A stretch of DNA of 64,000 nt from Isoetes taiwanensis (GCA_021234155.1 JAJEKV010000065.1:4705594-4769593); one strand, 5' to 3'; shown: positions 1-12,190, counted from the first letter of the stretch. Notes: a model not told the origin generated them from the letters alone. Numbers and translations are program-made.

Positions 1-140
1 TCCTCCGTCCCTTGGGTCCTATCCATTCGAGTCTCGCACTCCTTGGCTGGCGTAGTAAGGTCGTCCTTCCTTTGGTTTCTAGGTATTTCTGGGTCCGGAA
101 TTCTTGTTCGAGTAGAATATTCTCCTCCTTGATCTTGCCC

Positions 141-405
141 CTAATGCTGATATAGGCCTTCAAGTCGGAGATGTTCCCTGATATGCGTCTCCTCCCCCTC
201 ATGGTCTCCTACTTTTTGGAACCGATGAAAGTTCTCCTGCTGATGCAAGGGAGCTGGAAGCTCGTCCGGGTCAGCCTTAGGTGCTTTGTGGTTGCCTAGC
301 TTGGTTGCTCCTTTTGTTGACGTTGCATGACATTCGCTTGAGCTGCTGGGCTGCAAGGTCGTGGTTGTCTTCCCTCCGGTTTCTATACGCTCCTGTGTCG
401 CCATG
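141..405 (-). pseudogene. gag-like ORF of a gypsy element, part 2 (split by transposon A)
   Basis: An open frame of about 87 codons, rich in Thr, Ser, Gln and charged residues, with no recognisable catalytic motif. It is in phase with the frame that ends at 10316 on the other side of transposon A, with the target duplication CATG at the junction, so both belong to one older reading frame. The only intact retroelement start nearby on this strand is the primer-binding site and LTR at 12450-13971, so a gag-like identity is inferred from position. The rest of the element lies beyond the left edge of the window. Confidence 0.45.
402..405. other. target-site duplication of A, left copy (CATG)
   Basis: CATG precedes the left inverted end and is repeated at 10322-10325 after the right end. 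Confidence 0.85.
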
Positions 406-426
406 GGGTAGAAGCATGAAAGGGTG
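406..426 (+). repeat. left terminal inverted repeat of A
   Basis: Twenty-one bases that are the exact reverse complement of 10301-10321. The outer 13 bases match the GGGTARAAGYATG pattern also seen at the ends of transposon B. Confidence 0.92.
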
Positions 427-856
427 ATTGAATTTTTTTGTATATTGATGTAAAAAATTGAACTGGGTTAAAGTGTTTGTAATGTACATTTTGAATTTTA
501 CATGGAGTTGCCTATCATTAATAAAGGCGGTTGACGTACAATATTCTCCATAATTATACCAAATCCTCCCGAAATCTTGTACTAGCTTCTCTATCAATAT
601 AAAATCTAAATATCTTACCTGCGAAGAAAAAAAAAACTTGGCGCACATTTTGAACTTTCCTCAATCGATCAAACATGGCTCCAGATTCTACCTCAACGAA
701 AACTTGGCCCGAATCGATTATAGCTGCTCCTAAATCGAATGCATTTCAAGAAACAAATGTATCTTGAAGAAATTGAAATCCCTTTCCTTCAAGCAGTAAT
801 ACAAATCCCTTCAAGCAGTAATACAAATCTGGTTAATAATCTGATTTTTTGTGCAG

Positions 857-3800
857 GATGTTGTATCCCCTTTCTGCAGAATGGATCGATGTCTTAAAGC
901 ACCAGTTGAAGAAGAAACTATGGAAGAAGGATTGGACTCTCATGCAAGCACTTCGAGGTCAGCATCGGGTTCAGATTTCAATCCTCCTGTTGATGAAGTT
1001 TCGGAAAGCACTGTTACAAGCAGGCAAAGAAAATCGAAACAGAGGGTTTGTAGGGGTGGATACGTGACAAAGCCAATTAGAAGAAAGGTGAATGCTTCTG
1101 TAAATCTCATAATGAATGAGGTATCTAATTTGACTCCAAAACAGCAAAGTATATTTGCAAGAAGATTATTGCAGGACAAAAGATTGCAATTCCTATTTGA
1201 GCCAGTCATTGGAAGGCCTCAAGAGGCTATCGTGAAAACAGATCTGGTAAAGAATTTAAAGGATGGCCTCCAAGACGTCAAAAATGCAAATAGCAATGAC
1301 AGACTTGCTGCAAAGCATTCTGTACTATCTATGGTGGTTGGAGAGGAAGGAGAATTACAGAAGACTTCACTAGCAGCTAAGTTGCTGAAAATACATCCTA
1401 GAAATATGAAACTAGCAGTGGAGAGAAGGAAAAGAATGTCACTGCATTAGCAGGTCGAAATCCAAGAACAAATACGATAGATCAGGCTATGAAGGATATG
1501 CTTGCTCAGTTTTGGTTAGATAACTCAAAGGTTTCACCAAAAATTAGAGATGTCATGAAGAAGAGGACACAACCAATTCAATATATTGACATTACACAGG
1601 TACGACTGTAATTTAGCTGTAATTGCATCTTGTTTTTCAGAATAAAGATGTTTTTTATTTTGTAACACTGATGTAAAGTTTGTAGATTTCTTTACTTTTT
1701 GGCAGAATAAAGATGTCTTTTATTTTGTAACACTGATGTAAAGTTTGTAACAGATTTCTTTACTTTTTGAATGTAGTCTGCCCTAGTTGTTCTACATGGA
1801 AATGTCAAATTATTTCATGGCAACACGTACATGTATATTTGTTTACATGTATATTCTGGATGTATATTTGTTTACATGTATATTCTGGATGTATTGTAGA
1901 TGTAGGCAGTAACTAAGAAGAAATTAGTGTGGAGATGTATTAATTGTCAAAAAATTATGTGACTCCATAGTAAATGAAATAAAATTCATGTCAGAATGTA
2001 CATGTATGTGTGGGAGTTTAGCGTCTTGAATATGTAAAAGATTTGTATATAATGTAATGTAATGATGTGACTAATTTTATTTCACTGTAATTTTACAGGC
2101 TGAATTATTCCAGAATTTTGTGGATCAGTATCCAGAGGTTCGGATTGGGCTTAGGCAATTTGAATACTTAAAACCTTCTTGCATTAGAAAGCTAAAGGAA
2201 AGAAACACATGTTGTTGCGTGAAACATGAGCAATCGATCCGCATGCGAGGCATTTAATTTGATGAGGTCAAGACTCCATGAAAATTGTTCGTGCAATTGT
2301 GGTGTGTGCGCATCTGAAGCTCATGCTGGATGTCAAGCCAAGAACAAGACATTTGATAATGTTAGCACATTTTGGAGGGCTATGGTATGTGACAGAGCAG
2401 CAGGCAAGGAGTGGCATAAGCTACAATGTATCAAATCAGATTGTGAAAATTGTGGGAAACAATTAATTGAGTTGTGTCCAAGAGAATACAAGGAGCAGAT
2501 TGATCAAACGCTTGATTGGCAAGTCTATGGTTACGTTAATGAGCCCTCGAAGAAAGGAACTTCACGAAGACTAAAGCTAATTGACAAGAAAGGCAGCTCC
2601 AGTAATATGTTGGATAACATGTTTGATCATATGTCGAAGTTTGTATATCATAACTTTGTGGCACATTGGCAGAGCAAACAATTCAAGGAATCCATGAAGA
2701 GTCTTCGTGATGATACCGTATTATCAGTTGTTGATTTCTCGGAGCCATTCAACGAGATTCAAGCACAACATTGGTACAATGAACAAATCAGCATATTGGT
2801 CCACATCACGATGTTCAAGGTACAGGGTAAAATGAGGAAATGTGTGCACTTCTTTATTTCAGATGACAAAACACATGATACTCACTTTGTACAAAAAGCA
2901 TTCAAGATGCACCTCAATTGGATGAAAGAAAATGGTTCTGGCCATATGAAATACCACTTAGTTTGGTCTGACGGGTGTGCAGCCCAATTCAAGTCGAGAA
3001 GAGCTTTCTATCATGTAACTAGGTATCATCACATCAAGAGCATAAGATCAGAATGCACTGGAATTTCTTTGGCTCAGGACATGGGAAGGGCACACATGTT
3101 GGAGAAGGAGCCATAGCCAAACTATGGCTCGAGGCAGAACAAAGAAAAAAGGATGGGAAAGTGATAAAAAATGCAGAAACTGCATGTGAGGTTCTTGAAG
3201 AGAAGATTTCTGATGTGGAAAGGGTATTTTGGAAGGTGTCCGACATTGACCGTTCCCAAAAGATTTGATGTGCTCCCGGTGAAAAGGGGTGCAATCTCTT
3301 CATTAAGCGTATCATCCATAGATCCAAATGATCCAACAAAGTTAATGTGTAGATCTCTTTCATGTTTTTGTAAGGCATGCATCAATTTTGATTGGCCTCG
3401 CTTGTGAGAATGCTGATCATTGTGGCGGTGGGAGTTGAGAAAACTAGAGCCTACAAACAGGGGACAATGTTGAAGAAGATGGGTGCGAAGCGCAGGACTT
3501 GTGGGCAAATGGCGTGGACAATATGGATGAGACAAAGGCAGGTTGGAGATTATTTTACATCATTCACATCCCCGCACAATTATGAAAGGGTCCCTTATTA
3601 TCTCATCCAAAGGTACGTATGAAACATGCCCTCAAGAAGACACCAAGGATGACTATGGAAATGAATTTTATTGTGGTAATGAAGTTATAGCTAGTAACTA
3701 CTTTGAATTGATTCCCCGGTTGCCATCAAAAGTACAGGGCTTATTCAAGGAAAGAAAGTTCTTGTCCATCCCGAAGTCAATAATTGGGGTGAGATTTCCA

Positions 3801-3920
3801 TTGGAGCCACCAAACATAAGATTAAAGGTACATCTTATGCATATGAACCCGACTAACTATTGGCATGAAATGTTGTTTGGAAAATTTGCCGAGATTGTAG
3901 AATCTCTCGTAATACGCTAA
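857..3920 (+). pseudogene. transposase of A (cysteine-rich, RNase-H-like core), frameshifted
   Basis: The gene reads through three blocks. Block one (881-1602) has an amino-terminal domain and ends ...QYIDITQ at a GT splice donor. An intron spans about 1603-2098. Block two has a YPEVRIG...LKPSCIRKL segment, a CCC-x2-H cluster and several Cys pairs, then VVDFSE, the HW motif QAQHWYNEQ, FISDDKTHD and VWSDGCAAQFKSR. Block three has NFFGSGHGKG. A carboxy-terminal region runs to the stop at 3920. The two aspartates in DFSE and SDGC look like metal-binding residues of an RNase-H-fold transposase. Frame changes are needed near 1425, 2240, 3050, 3265 and 3600, so this copy should be dead. The gene in B (52344-50150, -) aligns with it block for block. 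The family name is uncertain. Confidence 0.8.
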
Positions 3921-4940
3921 CCTTGTTGTTGAAGTAACTTTTCTATGCACTAAGGCATGGACTTGCAAACCTAATGTAATCGAAATGTGAACCGATTAAA
4001 ACACAAACATTAATATATTGTTTATATAGTTCCAAGACGTGTATACTTAGTGTAAGTCAAAAAAACACCGTAGCGTAAGGTCTCAAGATTCAAGATTCAA
4101 GACTCAAGATTCATCCGTAAGGTCCTGCGGTGTGAGATCAGCAAATGGTCCCGTTCCCAAAAAATTGTGAGAAGAGTGTCCAGGATGTACCGTTTGGAAG
4201 TTGGTGAAGTCTAACGAAGCAAGACATGTGCTTCTCGCCTACATTGCCATTTATGATAGAGATTGGTAAAGTATGGTTTGAGGCTATTGAATCTCCAAAC
4301 CTCAGCCCTTTTCAAAGACTTTGTTGATTGCTTTTGCATGCACAACTTCCTGTTTAAGTTGAATGAGAATACTCTCTAGTTACGCTTTAGATAATTGGGA
4401 TTCCTCATCCCCTTGTCCGGCCGCTACTCCCATAGCTCGATCCACGCTTCCAACATTGTTAAGTCTCCTCTGTGCATCCGTAGAACATCATAAGCAATTG
4501 TTAGATTAGGAACAAAAGCATGTTTAAGAATAGGAGTACCTCTGAACTCGTGACTGCCTCTCCGTTTGATTTTGTTCAATTGGTTTCCCTGTTCGGCATT
4601 GATCTCCTCAAGAATCGGGTGCGCCAGGTGAGTTTGCATTTGAATTGGGGATATGGATTGTGATCTAGTCGTTCGATCTCCTCCCGCCATCGGAATCAAC
4701 CAGTCACCACAGGTAAAAAAGGAATTTTTATCCCTGTCTATTCCCTTCTCCCCTGTTTCTGATATGGCTCGTACCATGCCAATGATTTGTTCCTTAACCA
4801 ATGATTTATGCCAATGATTTGTTCAACATCCTTTTCTCAAAATCTTTCCCACTGTCCTCTTTTTCTGACCCAATTGGCCAATGGTTGATGCTGGCATATA
4901 TCCCACAAGTCTAGCTCAAATGAAAGGGCTATACTCAATG
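3921..4940. other. central part of A without a convincing gene
   Basis: AT-rich sequence between the two genes of A. One minus-strand open frame (4801-4424, 125 codons) has no recognisable motif and could be chance or a remnant of an insertion. No other feature is visible. Confidence 0.4.
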
Positions 4941-5186
4941 AGGAATATTCCTTTCAATGTAATAAGGAATATTCCTTGATAACTATGGGTGCACTTAAAC
5001 AAACTAAAGAATATTCCTTTGAAGGTAATAAGGAATATTCTTGATAACTAGACACTAAGGAATATTCCTTTCAAGGTAATAAGGAATATTCCTTGTAACT
5101 ATGGGTGCACTTAAACAAACTAAAGAATATTCCTTTGAAGGTAATAAGGAATATTCCTGATAACTAGGCGCTAAGGAATATTCCTT
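4941..5186. repeat. tandem repeat of about 116 bp built on the palindrome GGAATATTCC
   Basis: About 2.1 copies of a unit of about 116 bp. Each unit carries four AGGAATATTCCT-like palindromes and the phrase ACTATGGGTGCACTTAAACA. The copies differ at only a few positions, so the duplication is fairly recent. Confidence 0.8.
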
Positions 5187-5258
5187 TCTGGATGTTGGTC
5201 CAGAAACCTCTTGAACAATACCATCTGCATAAAATGAACACTAAACTGTTAGGGTGTG

Positions 5259-5770
5259 TATACCACACCAAACCATGCACCATACCATGCCCCACACTAT
5301 CATATTCACCAGAACGAGCACATCCCACCACACACCACACCACTCACCACACACCCCACCACACACCACACCATTCACCACACACCATACACCATACACC
5401 AACTATCATATTCACCAGAACGAGCACATCCCACCACACACCACACCATTCACCACACACCCCACCACACACCACACCATTCACCACACACCATACACCA
5501 AATGGTGGAGTGTGGAGCGGTGGTGGAGTGTGGTGGTGGGGGGTGGTGGTGTCGTGTGTGGTGGTGGTGGGGTGTGGTGGTGGGGGGTGGTGGTGGTGGT
5601 GTGTGTAGTGGTGTGTGGTGGTATGATGTGGTGTGGTGGAGTGTGGTGGTGGGGTGTGGTGGTGGGGTGGTGGTGGTGGTGGTGGTGGTGTGGTGTGGTG
5701 TTGTGGGATGTGGTGTGAGTGTGGTGGTGGTGGTGAAGTGTGGTGGAGTGGAGGGGTGTGGTGTGGTACA
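5259..5770. repeat. strand-switching CCACAC / GTGGTG minisatellite
   Basis: From 5259 to about 5503 the plus strand is almost only C and A in CCACACACCA-type units, including a near-duplicate block carrying TATCATATTCACCAGAACG. From about 5504 to 5770 the plus strand switches to G and T in GTGGTGGTG units. The halves are roughly complementary, so each strand can fold back on itself. Long open frames here on both strands are low-complexity artefacts. Confidence 0.85.
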
Positions 5771-6178
5771 AGGTCACAAAATATATCAGTCGAAACAATC
5801 AAGTAACTGTTTTGATTGACCAGAAAGGGTACAAGGCTTCTTTAAATCAGAAATCTTTTTTCTTCAAAAAAAAAAAAAACAGAAATCTTTCTTTTCTTTT
5901 TTTTTTTTTTTTTGGAGGTAAGGTGTTTTTTATATTCATAATTATAACTTACATAGTCATAAAGTATACTATCAGTAGTATACTATTCAGCATAGTGTCA
6001 TTTACACATTCCTTATGATAGGAAATGTGAACACAAATGTGAACAAAAAATATATATAAGCCTGTTACATAGTTCATCTTGCAAAATCAGATACTCAGAC
6101 TCATGATCAGCTCAAATTCTATTCTCGTATCTTCTACTATGCATCAATCATAAATCAGAAATTAGAAGTTTCTTTAAA
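5771..6178. other. non-coding spacer of A with homopolymer runs
   Basis: Contains A13 and T17 runs near 5866 and 5897 and AT-rich sequence downstream of the protease gene stop at 6179. No gene is visible. Confidence 0.5.
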
Positions 6179-9100
6179 TCAGAAATCAGAGAACTGCTGG
6201 CTGATACGTTCTTTCGGATTGGCATCACAATGCGTGACCAAAGCATCTATTAGAAATTGTCGTCGTGATGTATGATTCATGAGAGAACCATTTAGATGTA
6301 ATCTGTGACATCCATAAATAAGGCTAGAAATATTTAAAGGAACATGAGATGCGGTACATACAAGGGAAGGCATACAACTTACTTCCATATCTCTACCAGA
6401 GACAAGAGCTTCAACATATTTGTGCATAAATCCCATCACATACAACCCACATGATGTTAAATTGGGCTGCTGTGGCACCTCTACTTGCTGAATCCGATTA
6501 ACATTATTTCTCTTCATGAAATCGACGCCTCTAGATACTTGACCGATCGATGTGGTTAACATTTGTGTGTGCGACCTACATATCACGAAATTTAGCGAGG
6601 CCAATTAGCGAAGAAAAGCAAAGCAACAACTTAAAGTATTACATACCCTTTGATTGCTTTCTCGTTCGTCGCATAACCTGTAAGAGGATTCAAGACGTGA
6701 ATTCACAGTGCGGGTAGGATCTTGGAATCGATGATGGTGCGGCGTAAAACAGCCAAAGACAAAATGCTCATTCTCAAGGATAGGTGCAAGGATATGATGG
6801 CATTTAGCTACCACAATCCCCTTCATCCCCCGATTTCACTATTTCAATGACATTCGATGATCCTTCAAATGATTCACCCTTTCTTTTTCTTCTTTGGTAG
6901 CTTCTCTAAACCTTATATAGTTGTAAGCGGGGATAAAAAAAAGATTTTGCTCTTACGCTTTCGAAAAGGCAATGTCTCATACAAGCACCGGATTAGATTA
7001 AGATTAACATTAGAGACAAGGAATAGCAACAAATACAATTTCGGTTACAACCGGGTTATTACCGCCATAAAGATCCACTAAGAGGCTACTCATTTTAGAG
7101 TTAGTTGCACATAAAATTGCTATGTCAGATGCAACCACTTTCATTTCAGCCGGCGGACAGTTCTTGAATGGCGTGAATGGCGTGAATTCCATAAGTTTAT
7201 CCTTGTCATCATTTCTTTTGTTAGATCCAAGATGTTAGTGTCATATTAACAATTGATCCATGACAATAAAGCATAAATTGATACCTTCCAATCTCTGTTT
7301 CCAGTGGTTTAGACCTGCAAAACGAGTAAAATATAATAAGCTACTGAAGTATAAGTAAGTAAATGTAAGCTAGCAATTACCGTTTTGCAGCGGATGTCCC
7401 TGCTCTGGTTTGCACTCTCTTTTTTCCAGTTGTTTTGGCATCAGCTTTGACCATAAATTTAGTCGTTGCCTTGGCTGCAATCTCCAAGGCTTCTTCAATA
7501 TCATCTAGCTCCTTTGAATCGTCGCAAGTCTCTGAAGACAAGAAAGTGCTTCATTCTAATGTTTTGAAAGCAAGACAAAAAAAGAAACACGTACCTGCCA
7601 AAGAACAAGCCTTTTCCTCAACTTGAACTTCAACAGCAGCTTCAGGACTGTTTTCAATGTCGTCACCAACATCTTCAGTAATTTTATCTGTAAACACGTC
7701 AATGTAAGTTTCAAAATACAAAAAAAAAATAGAAACCCTGAAAAGGAGAGAGAATTACTTTCTGGGCTTTCAGCTTGTTGCTCCAATAATAGCAGCTCGG
7801 CTTCAACAGGTGGGATCTCTTTTTGGAGAACAACCTCTGCTGCAAAATATTGAACATTAGTGAACTCTAACTACAACAGATGCAATCTTAATGTAATCAG
7901 AATGTAATCACCCTACCTTCCACATACCCCTCTGTCTCCAAATCCTGCACTGATTGCTTATGAGTTGTTGCAATTCTCAAAGGTGATGTAGATGTGGATG
8001 GACTTCCAACATCGATAGCAGCAGCATCTTTTGTGCCAGGTTCAGCAATTGGGATGTCTGAGAATGGTAAATGCAACCCCTTCCCAACAACATTCTTCTT
8101 TTCACCTACAACATGAGATTTTGCTATATTTAGAACTTAAGCATAGTGCATGAAACATGAATTGTTTAGTTTACCTGCAGTTTTACTTCTTGCTTTCTTG
8201 ATACTACCCATGTCTGCATTGACACAATTGGGTATCAATAAGAAATGTAAACACTTGATTCAGAATCAAGGGGAGATGTAGAGTAGATAGAAGCAAAATC
8301 TGAAGAAAAAACAATCAGATGCAAATCAAAACAGAACAAATGTTAATTACATGCAAGTAGGTTTTTACTACAGGCAAACTTTCTGTTGATAATGTAACGA
8401 CAAAATAGAAGTACATTAGTGTACATAGCTATCACAATGTAAAGGAAAACCAAATACTAAATTCAAATGCATTTCAGAACAAAATATTTTATCAATACAC
8501 CCTATCAAATACATCATTCAGCATTGAATGTAAAGGAAAGTCAAATACCAAATTCATATACATTTCTGATCACATGTAAATGCAAAGTACAGTCAATGCA
8601 ATACACCCTATTAATACACCCTGTAAAGGAATTCCAGAAAAGCACTTCATGGCACATGTAAATTTAAAGTACAGAAGCAAATACATTTCCTCTTTACAGT
8701 AAAGACAAAACCACGCCAAATCAAATGCTAATACAGTTATGTACATGATGGAAACTAACTACATCTAAGTACACTCAAACTAATTATGTAATCAAAATAG
8801 AAATAGATGTACCTTCGGAAGGGATTCCTAAGCAGTGTCGCAGGTCCTCGGACCATGAACAATCATGTACACATGTATTCGTCGTTGAAACCCTGAATAC
8901 AAGACAAAATAGACAATATGTATGATCACAAAGTGGAGATATTACCATGGTCGAGTCAAGGCAATCATTGCAGCTGCTGCAAGTATTGCTTATATGTGGG
9001 AATGAAGCGCTCCGTCTTGCTGCGAGTATGGGAGCGGGCTGCAGGCCTATCGGGTCTGATCTTTCCAAATGCTTAGTCATCTCCTTTATTCTATTCTCAC

Positions 9101-10036
9101 AGCTGGAATTAACTTCCAAATCCTTGCTGATTTTTTCAATGGCACCTTCTAATTCTTGCAAATCAACCTTTAAACAATCAATGGGAATCATTAGAGCATC
9201 TAAGTCAGCAATATAAATTGATTTCTCCTCCTCTAAATGGGATGCCAAAGCCATTTGCACATCAGTTGGCTTCCCCACTTGCTTTTAAACTGCCATAATG
9301 CCGAATGCTCACATATTTTTTGCATCTTTATTCTCGCACAAGTCTTGTCAAGAAGCTCTTATCACTCTCATTCTTCAACAGTTCAATTTCCATTGTTTTC
9401 CTTTTCTCTTTTTTTAAAGTCTCAGATTTCATCAAGCATGGAGGCGAATCTAATGCTCTTCTTTCCCTCCACCTTTTCATCATTTCCAACCTGCTGCCCC
9501 AATTCTACCCGAGGCATACATTTAATAGCTTTAACATTGGAAGACTTTATCAGAAGCTAATTCACGTCAGTCGATTCTTTTGAGAGCCTTTTGAATGAAG
9601 ACTTGCACTTGCTTTCACCTCATCCCAATCAATGCTTACTCCTTTGTAATGAAGTGCATATGCTCGGGCAAAATACAATGGAATGTGATGATTTGCAATG
9701 TCCTTCCTACAAAAACGTGCTCATACACGTAAAAAAATCGCCATCCAACCAGGCTTAATCCCCGCACTCTTGATAACCCCTAACAAATAGGGGGCTTGAA
9801 CCCCAAACATCCTCGCACTATTTGCACTAGCCCCGAAACATGCTATCAAAATTGTTGCTCCTAAAATTTTGATGCTTACCTTGTCAAACTTCGGGCAAGC
9901 AAGACCTCCCGATCCAAGAAGACCCACTCTTGAGTTTTCGGGCGGCAGTTCTAGTGGGAGACCTTGGCATGGGCTTGCCAGATTTGTTGCGAGGAGATTT
10001 CCTTGGAGATGTCTTTGTTCCAAGCTGCTTCGTCAT
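6179..10036 (-). CDS. second gene of A: coiled-coil, RING-like finger and Ulp1-type (C48) protease
   Basis: A gene of about 13 exons. Exon 1 (10036-9881) is Ser/Pro/Lys-rich. The next (about 9715-9569) carries IPLYFARAYALHY and VSIDWDEVKASAS, matching a segment of the second gene of B. Another, about 9565-9300, has a stop and a frame change. The exon ending 8813 has a coiled coil, then C-x2-C-x10-C-x-H-x2-C-x2-C (CNDC to CLFC), a partial RING finger. Exons at 8213-8175, about 8104-7924, 7852, 7690, 7546, 7312 and 7228 join in phase at GT-AG sites. The 3' part has NEHF then QQPNLTSCG, the His and Gln/Cys blocks of Ulp1 peptidases. Ulp1 proteases cleave SUMO-like proteins and occur in other plant transposons. 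The 5' exons are damaged; the middle and 3' exons look intact. Confidence 0.72.
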
Positions 10037-10300
10037 GATCTCTTCCCTGGTGCTTCAGCTCTCTGAAAATGCAAGCTTTTGGCTATGGAGATCCTGATCT
10101 TGGCTATGGAGGTTCGAATATGGATGTCAAGCTTTCGGCTATGGAGGTTCGAGCGGGAGGAAGGTTGAACAGAGCGCGGGAGGAGAGTTCAAACTTATTT
10201 GCCCTATTAATGATTCATTCCAAGAATAATAATTTCTGGGGGGGAGGGATTTCCTTACATTTTGAATTTGTAAATGTAAAATACGGGCACTTTTTTTGCC
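10037..10300. other. right subterminal region of A, probable promoter side of its second gene
   Basis: Contains a short repeated phrase (CTTTTGGCTATGGAG / CTTTCGGCTATGGAGGTTCG near 10075-10150) upstream of the minus-strand start. No TATA box stands out. Confidence 0.4.
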
Positions 10301-10321
10301 CACCCTTTCATGCTTCTACCC
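10301..10321 (-). repeat. right terminal inverted repeat of A
   Basis: Exact reverse complement of 406-426, followed directly by the second CATG copy (10322-10325). Confidence 0.92.
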
Positions 10322-11060
10322 CATGACTTCTCTCCTCGACGGAAGATTATGCCCTCTGGCCCTAGCTCGTGATGCTAACGCGGCATAGATGTCTAACGTC
10401 TTCCTGCATCTGTATTTTTCTGCCTTGCGTTCTTCCATTTGAAACTCATGTGCGTCGAGTTGGTGAAGGCGTCGAGATCCTCTTTCTGATGTGATCTCGT
10501 GGACGTGGTAGTCGGGAGGTTGACATCTAGAAAATTCTTGATGCCGTTGGTTACCAAATATTCTTCCCATTTGATGAAGATTGATGATAGGCCGGTGGTG
10601 TCCTGTTCTACTCGTTTGTCGGTTGAGGTGTTTGTCGTTGTGCTTCCCTCTCTTGGGTCTGCCTTTTCGGTCTCCTCTCCTTATCATGTCGTACATCGGC
10701 CGGACCTTGATGTCTTCAAGAAATTACCCTCTAGCTCTTACGTGGCTCGCCCCATACTTGAAGCAACGCTCGTATATTCTAGAGTCTAAGGGTCTACTTG
10801 AAGGGCTCTCCTACAACATTTTGGGCTCTATAAGCAAGCAAGATGGCTCGAGCAGCATTACTGGGGACATATCTATAATCTGGCGTGTGGTATGGCATGA
10901 CATGAGGGTTGTTTTGCAAAACCTCCATGATGTTTGAGGCATACTCTAAGGTCCTAGCAAAGTTGGTTTGGGGGAGTCCAATCTCTACACATGGAGTGAC
11001 TTGGGCAGCTCTAGACTCTAGCTCCTTTCTAGGTATCCTGGCAATGCGGCTATATATCAA
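10322..11060 (-). pseudogene. gag-like region of a gypsy element, part 1
   Basis: Two minus-strand open frames, 11060-10794 and 10696-10316, lie downstream (on the minus strand) of the primer-binding site at 12450-12461. The first contains LPQTNFARTLEYASNIMEVL and the second is very rich in Arg and His. Neither has a zinc knuckle or a protease motif, so gag identity rests on position and orientation. A frame change or stop separates them. The second continues in phase across transposon A into 404-141. Confidence 0.4.
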
Positions 11061-11461
11061 ACTCTATTAGAAGGACACAAAATTAGGTCAAGGTTTATGC
11101 CTTTGGCATGAGCAGAGGTGATGTACCAACAGTTGGACTTGGGTTGCTATGCTGAGGTCTAGATGACTATAACAAAGGGGTGTTCTTGGGCACTTCTATC
11201 TAGGAGTAAGGCATCAGCTTTGAGCCGAGAGCAATACTTGCGAGGTACTAATGGGGTATGCTTCTATTTACAAACAAACCACAGTTTGGAAAAACAATTC
11301 AAGGGTTTGAGCAATTTTGGTCATTTTTGAGCTGGGATTTGACATTTATAGCCTAATTTGAGGTCATAAATGGATTTTAGGCTGTCTAACGGTCCTATTG
11401 CAACAAATTTCAGGCGATTTGGAGCTCTGTAGCTCAAGTTATGGAGGTTCAAAGTTTGCAG

Positions 11462-11528
11462 GTCTCACACATTGCGCCCAGATAAAAAATGGGAGTTTCA
11501 TTTTTGCTCCTGGCGCGACGTGTGAGAC
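11462..11528. repeat. 67-nt hairpin repeat, copy 1 of 3
   Basis: Begins GTCTCACAC and ends GTGTGAGAC. The arms pair over most of their length, with the A-rich half (CAAAAATG type) opposite TTTCATTTTTG. Near-identical copies lie at 11675-11741 and 12191-12257. Confidence 0.85.
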
Positions 11529-11674
11529 ATCGACTCTAATTGGGTTAAACTTGTCCAAGTTGGGTGATATGAGGGTCTAATCATGCTAGACTCATCGAGT
11601 TAAGCAGAATTGACCCCTTACTTGGTCGATTTGGAGGTGTTTTGGTCTAGTTTAGGACTAGTTTAGGTATGAAG

Positions 11675-11741
11675 GTCTCACACGTTGCGCCCAGATCAAA
11701 AATGAGAGTTTCATTTTTGCTCCTGGCGCGACGTGTGAGAC
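11675..11741. repeat. 67-nt hairpin repeat, copy 2 of 3
   Basis: Same length and termini as copy 1, differing at a few bases. Confidence 0.85.
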
Positions 11742-12190
11742 ATCCTCTCAAATTGGTCTAAAATGTCTGTTTTGACTAAAACAAAAGCTGGAACTTACTA
11801 ACTCAACTTAATTAAGTAAGATTACACACGTTACTTAGTCCAAAACTCTTTATATTAACAAAATTTTTCCATCATTTACAAAATTTTACTGTGGATCTCC
11901 CTTGATGTAGCTGGCAAGCTGCATGTCCTTCTTCATTAGTGTCACCCTATTTGCATGAACTGTGCATGCTGTCAAATCTTCAAAATGCTGCACTAGTTTT
12001 TGCTCTGTTGCTTCTTGAACCTTGGTCTCCTGGTCTCGTTCTGCCCTCTCCTCTTCTTGTATCTCTCGCTCTATCTACTCGTACACTTCTTGGGTCTAAT
12101 ATACAAATCTAACTAATTCTTACCTTAAAACTCGATCTAGCATGTTACCTTATTAAAATTCATCAAGTATTAAGGTGTTTATGGCCTAAT

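Larger units (their letters stand above)
406..10321 (+). mobile_element. DNA transposon A, 9.9 kb, two convergent genes
   Basis: The element is bounded by a perfect 21-bp inverted repeat (406-426 and 10301-10321) beginning GGGTAGAAGCATG. The 4-bp duplication CATG lies directly outside (402-405 and 10322-10325). Removing it rejoins an open frame on the minus strand, which fixes the boundaries. It carries a decayed transposase gene (about 857-3920, +) and a multi-exon gene reading the opposite way (10036-6179, -), with low-complexity repeats between them. Its ends resemble those of transposon B at 48784-52667. The superfamily is uncertain. The 4-bp duplication and the transposase motifs (a DFSE aspartate, an SDGC aspartate, a HGKG block) recall animal and plant elements such as Sola2, named only as a comparator. 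Confidence 0.9.

Noticed and set aside
4424-4801. Minus-strand frame in the middle of A as a third gene
   Set aside because: No homologous frame in B, no recognisable motif. It is kept only as a note in the spacer entry.
5192-5819. Long open frames rich in His/Thr/Pro or Val/Gly/Trp
   Set aside because: They arise from the CCACAC/GTGGTG low-complexity tract in several frames on both strands.
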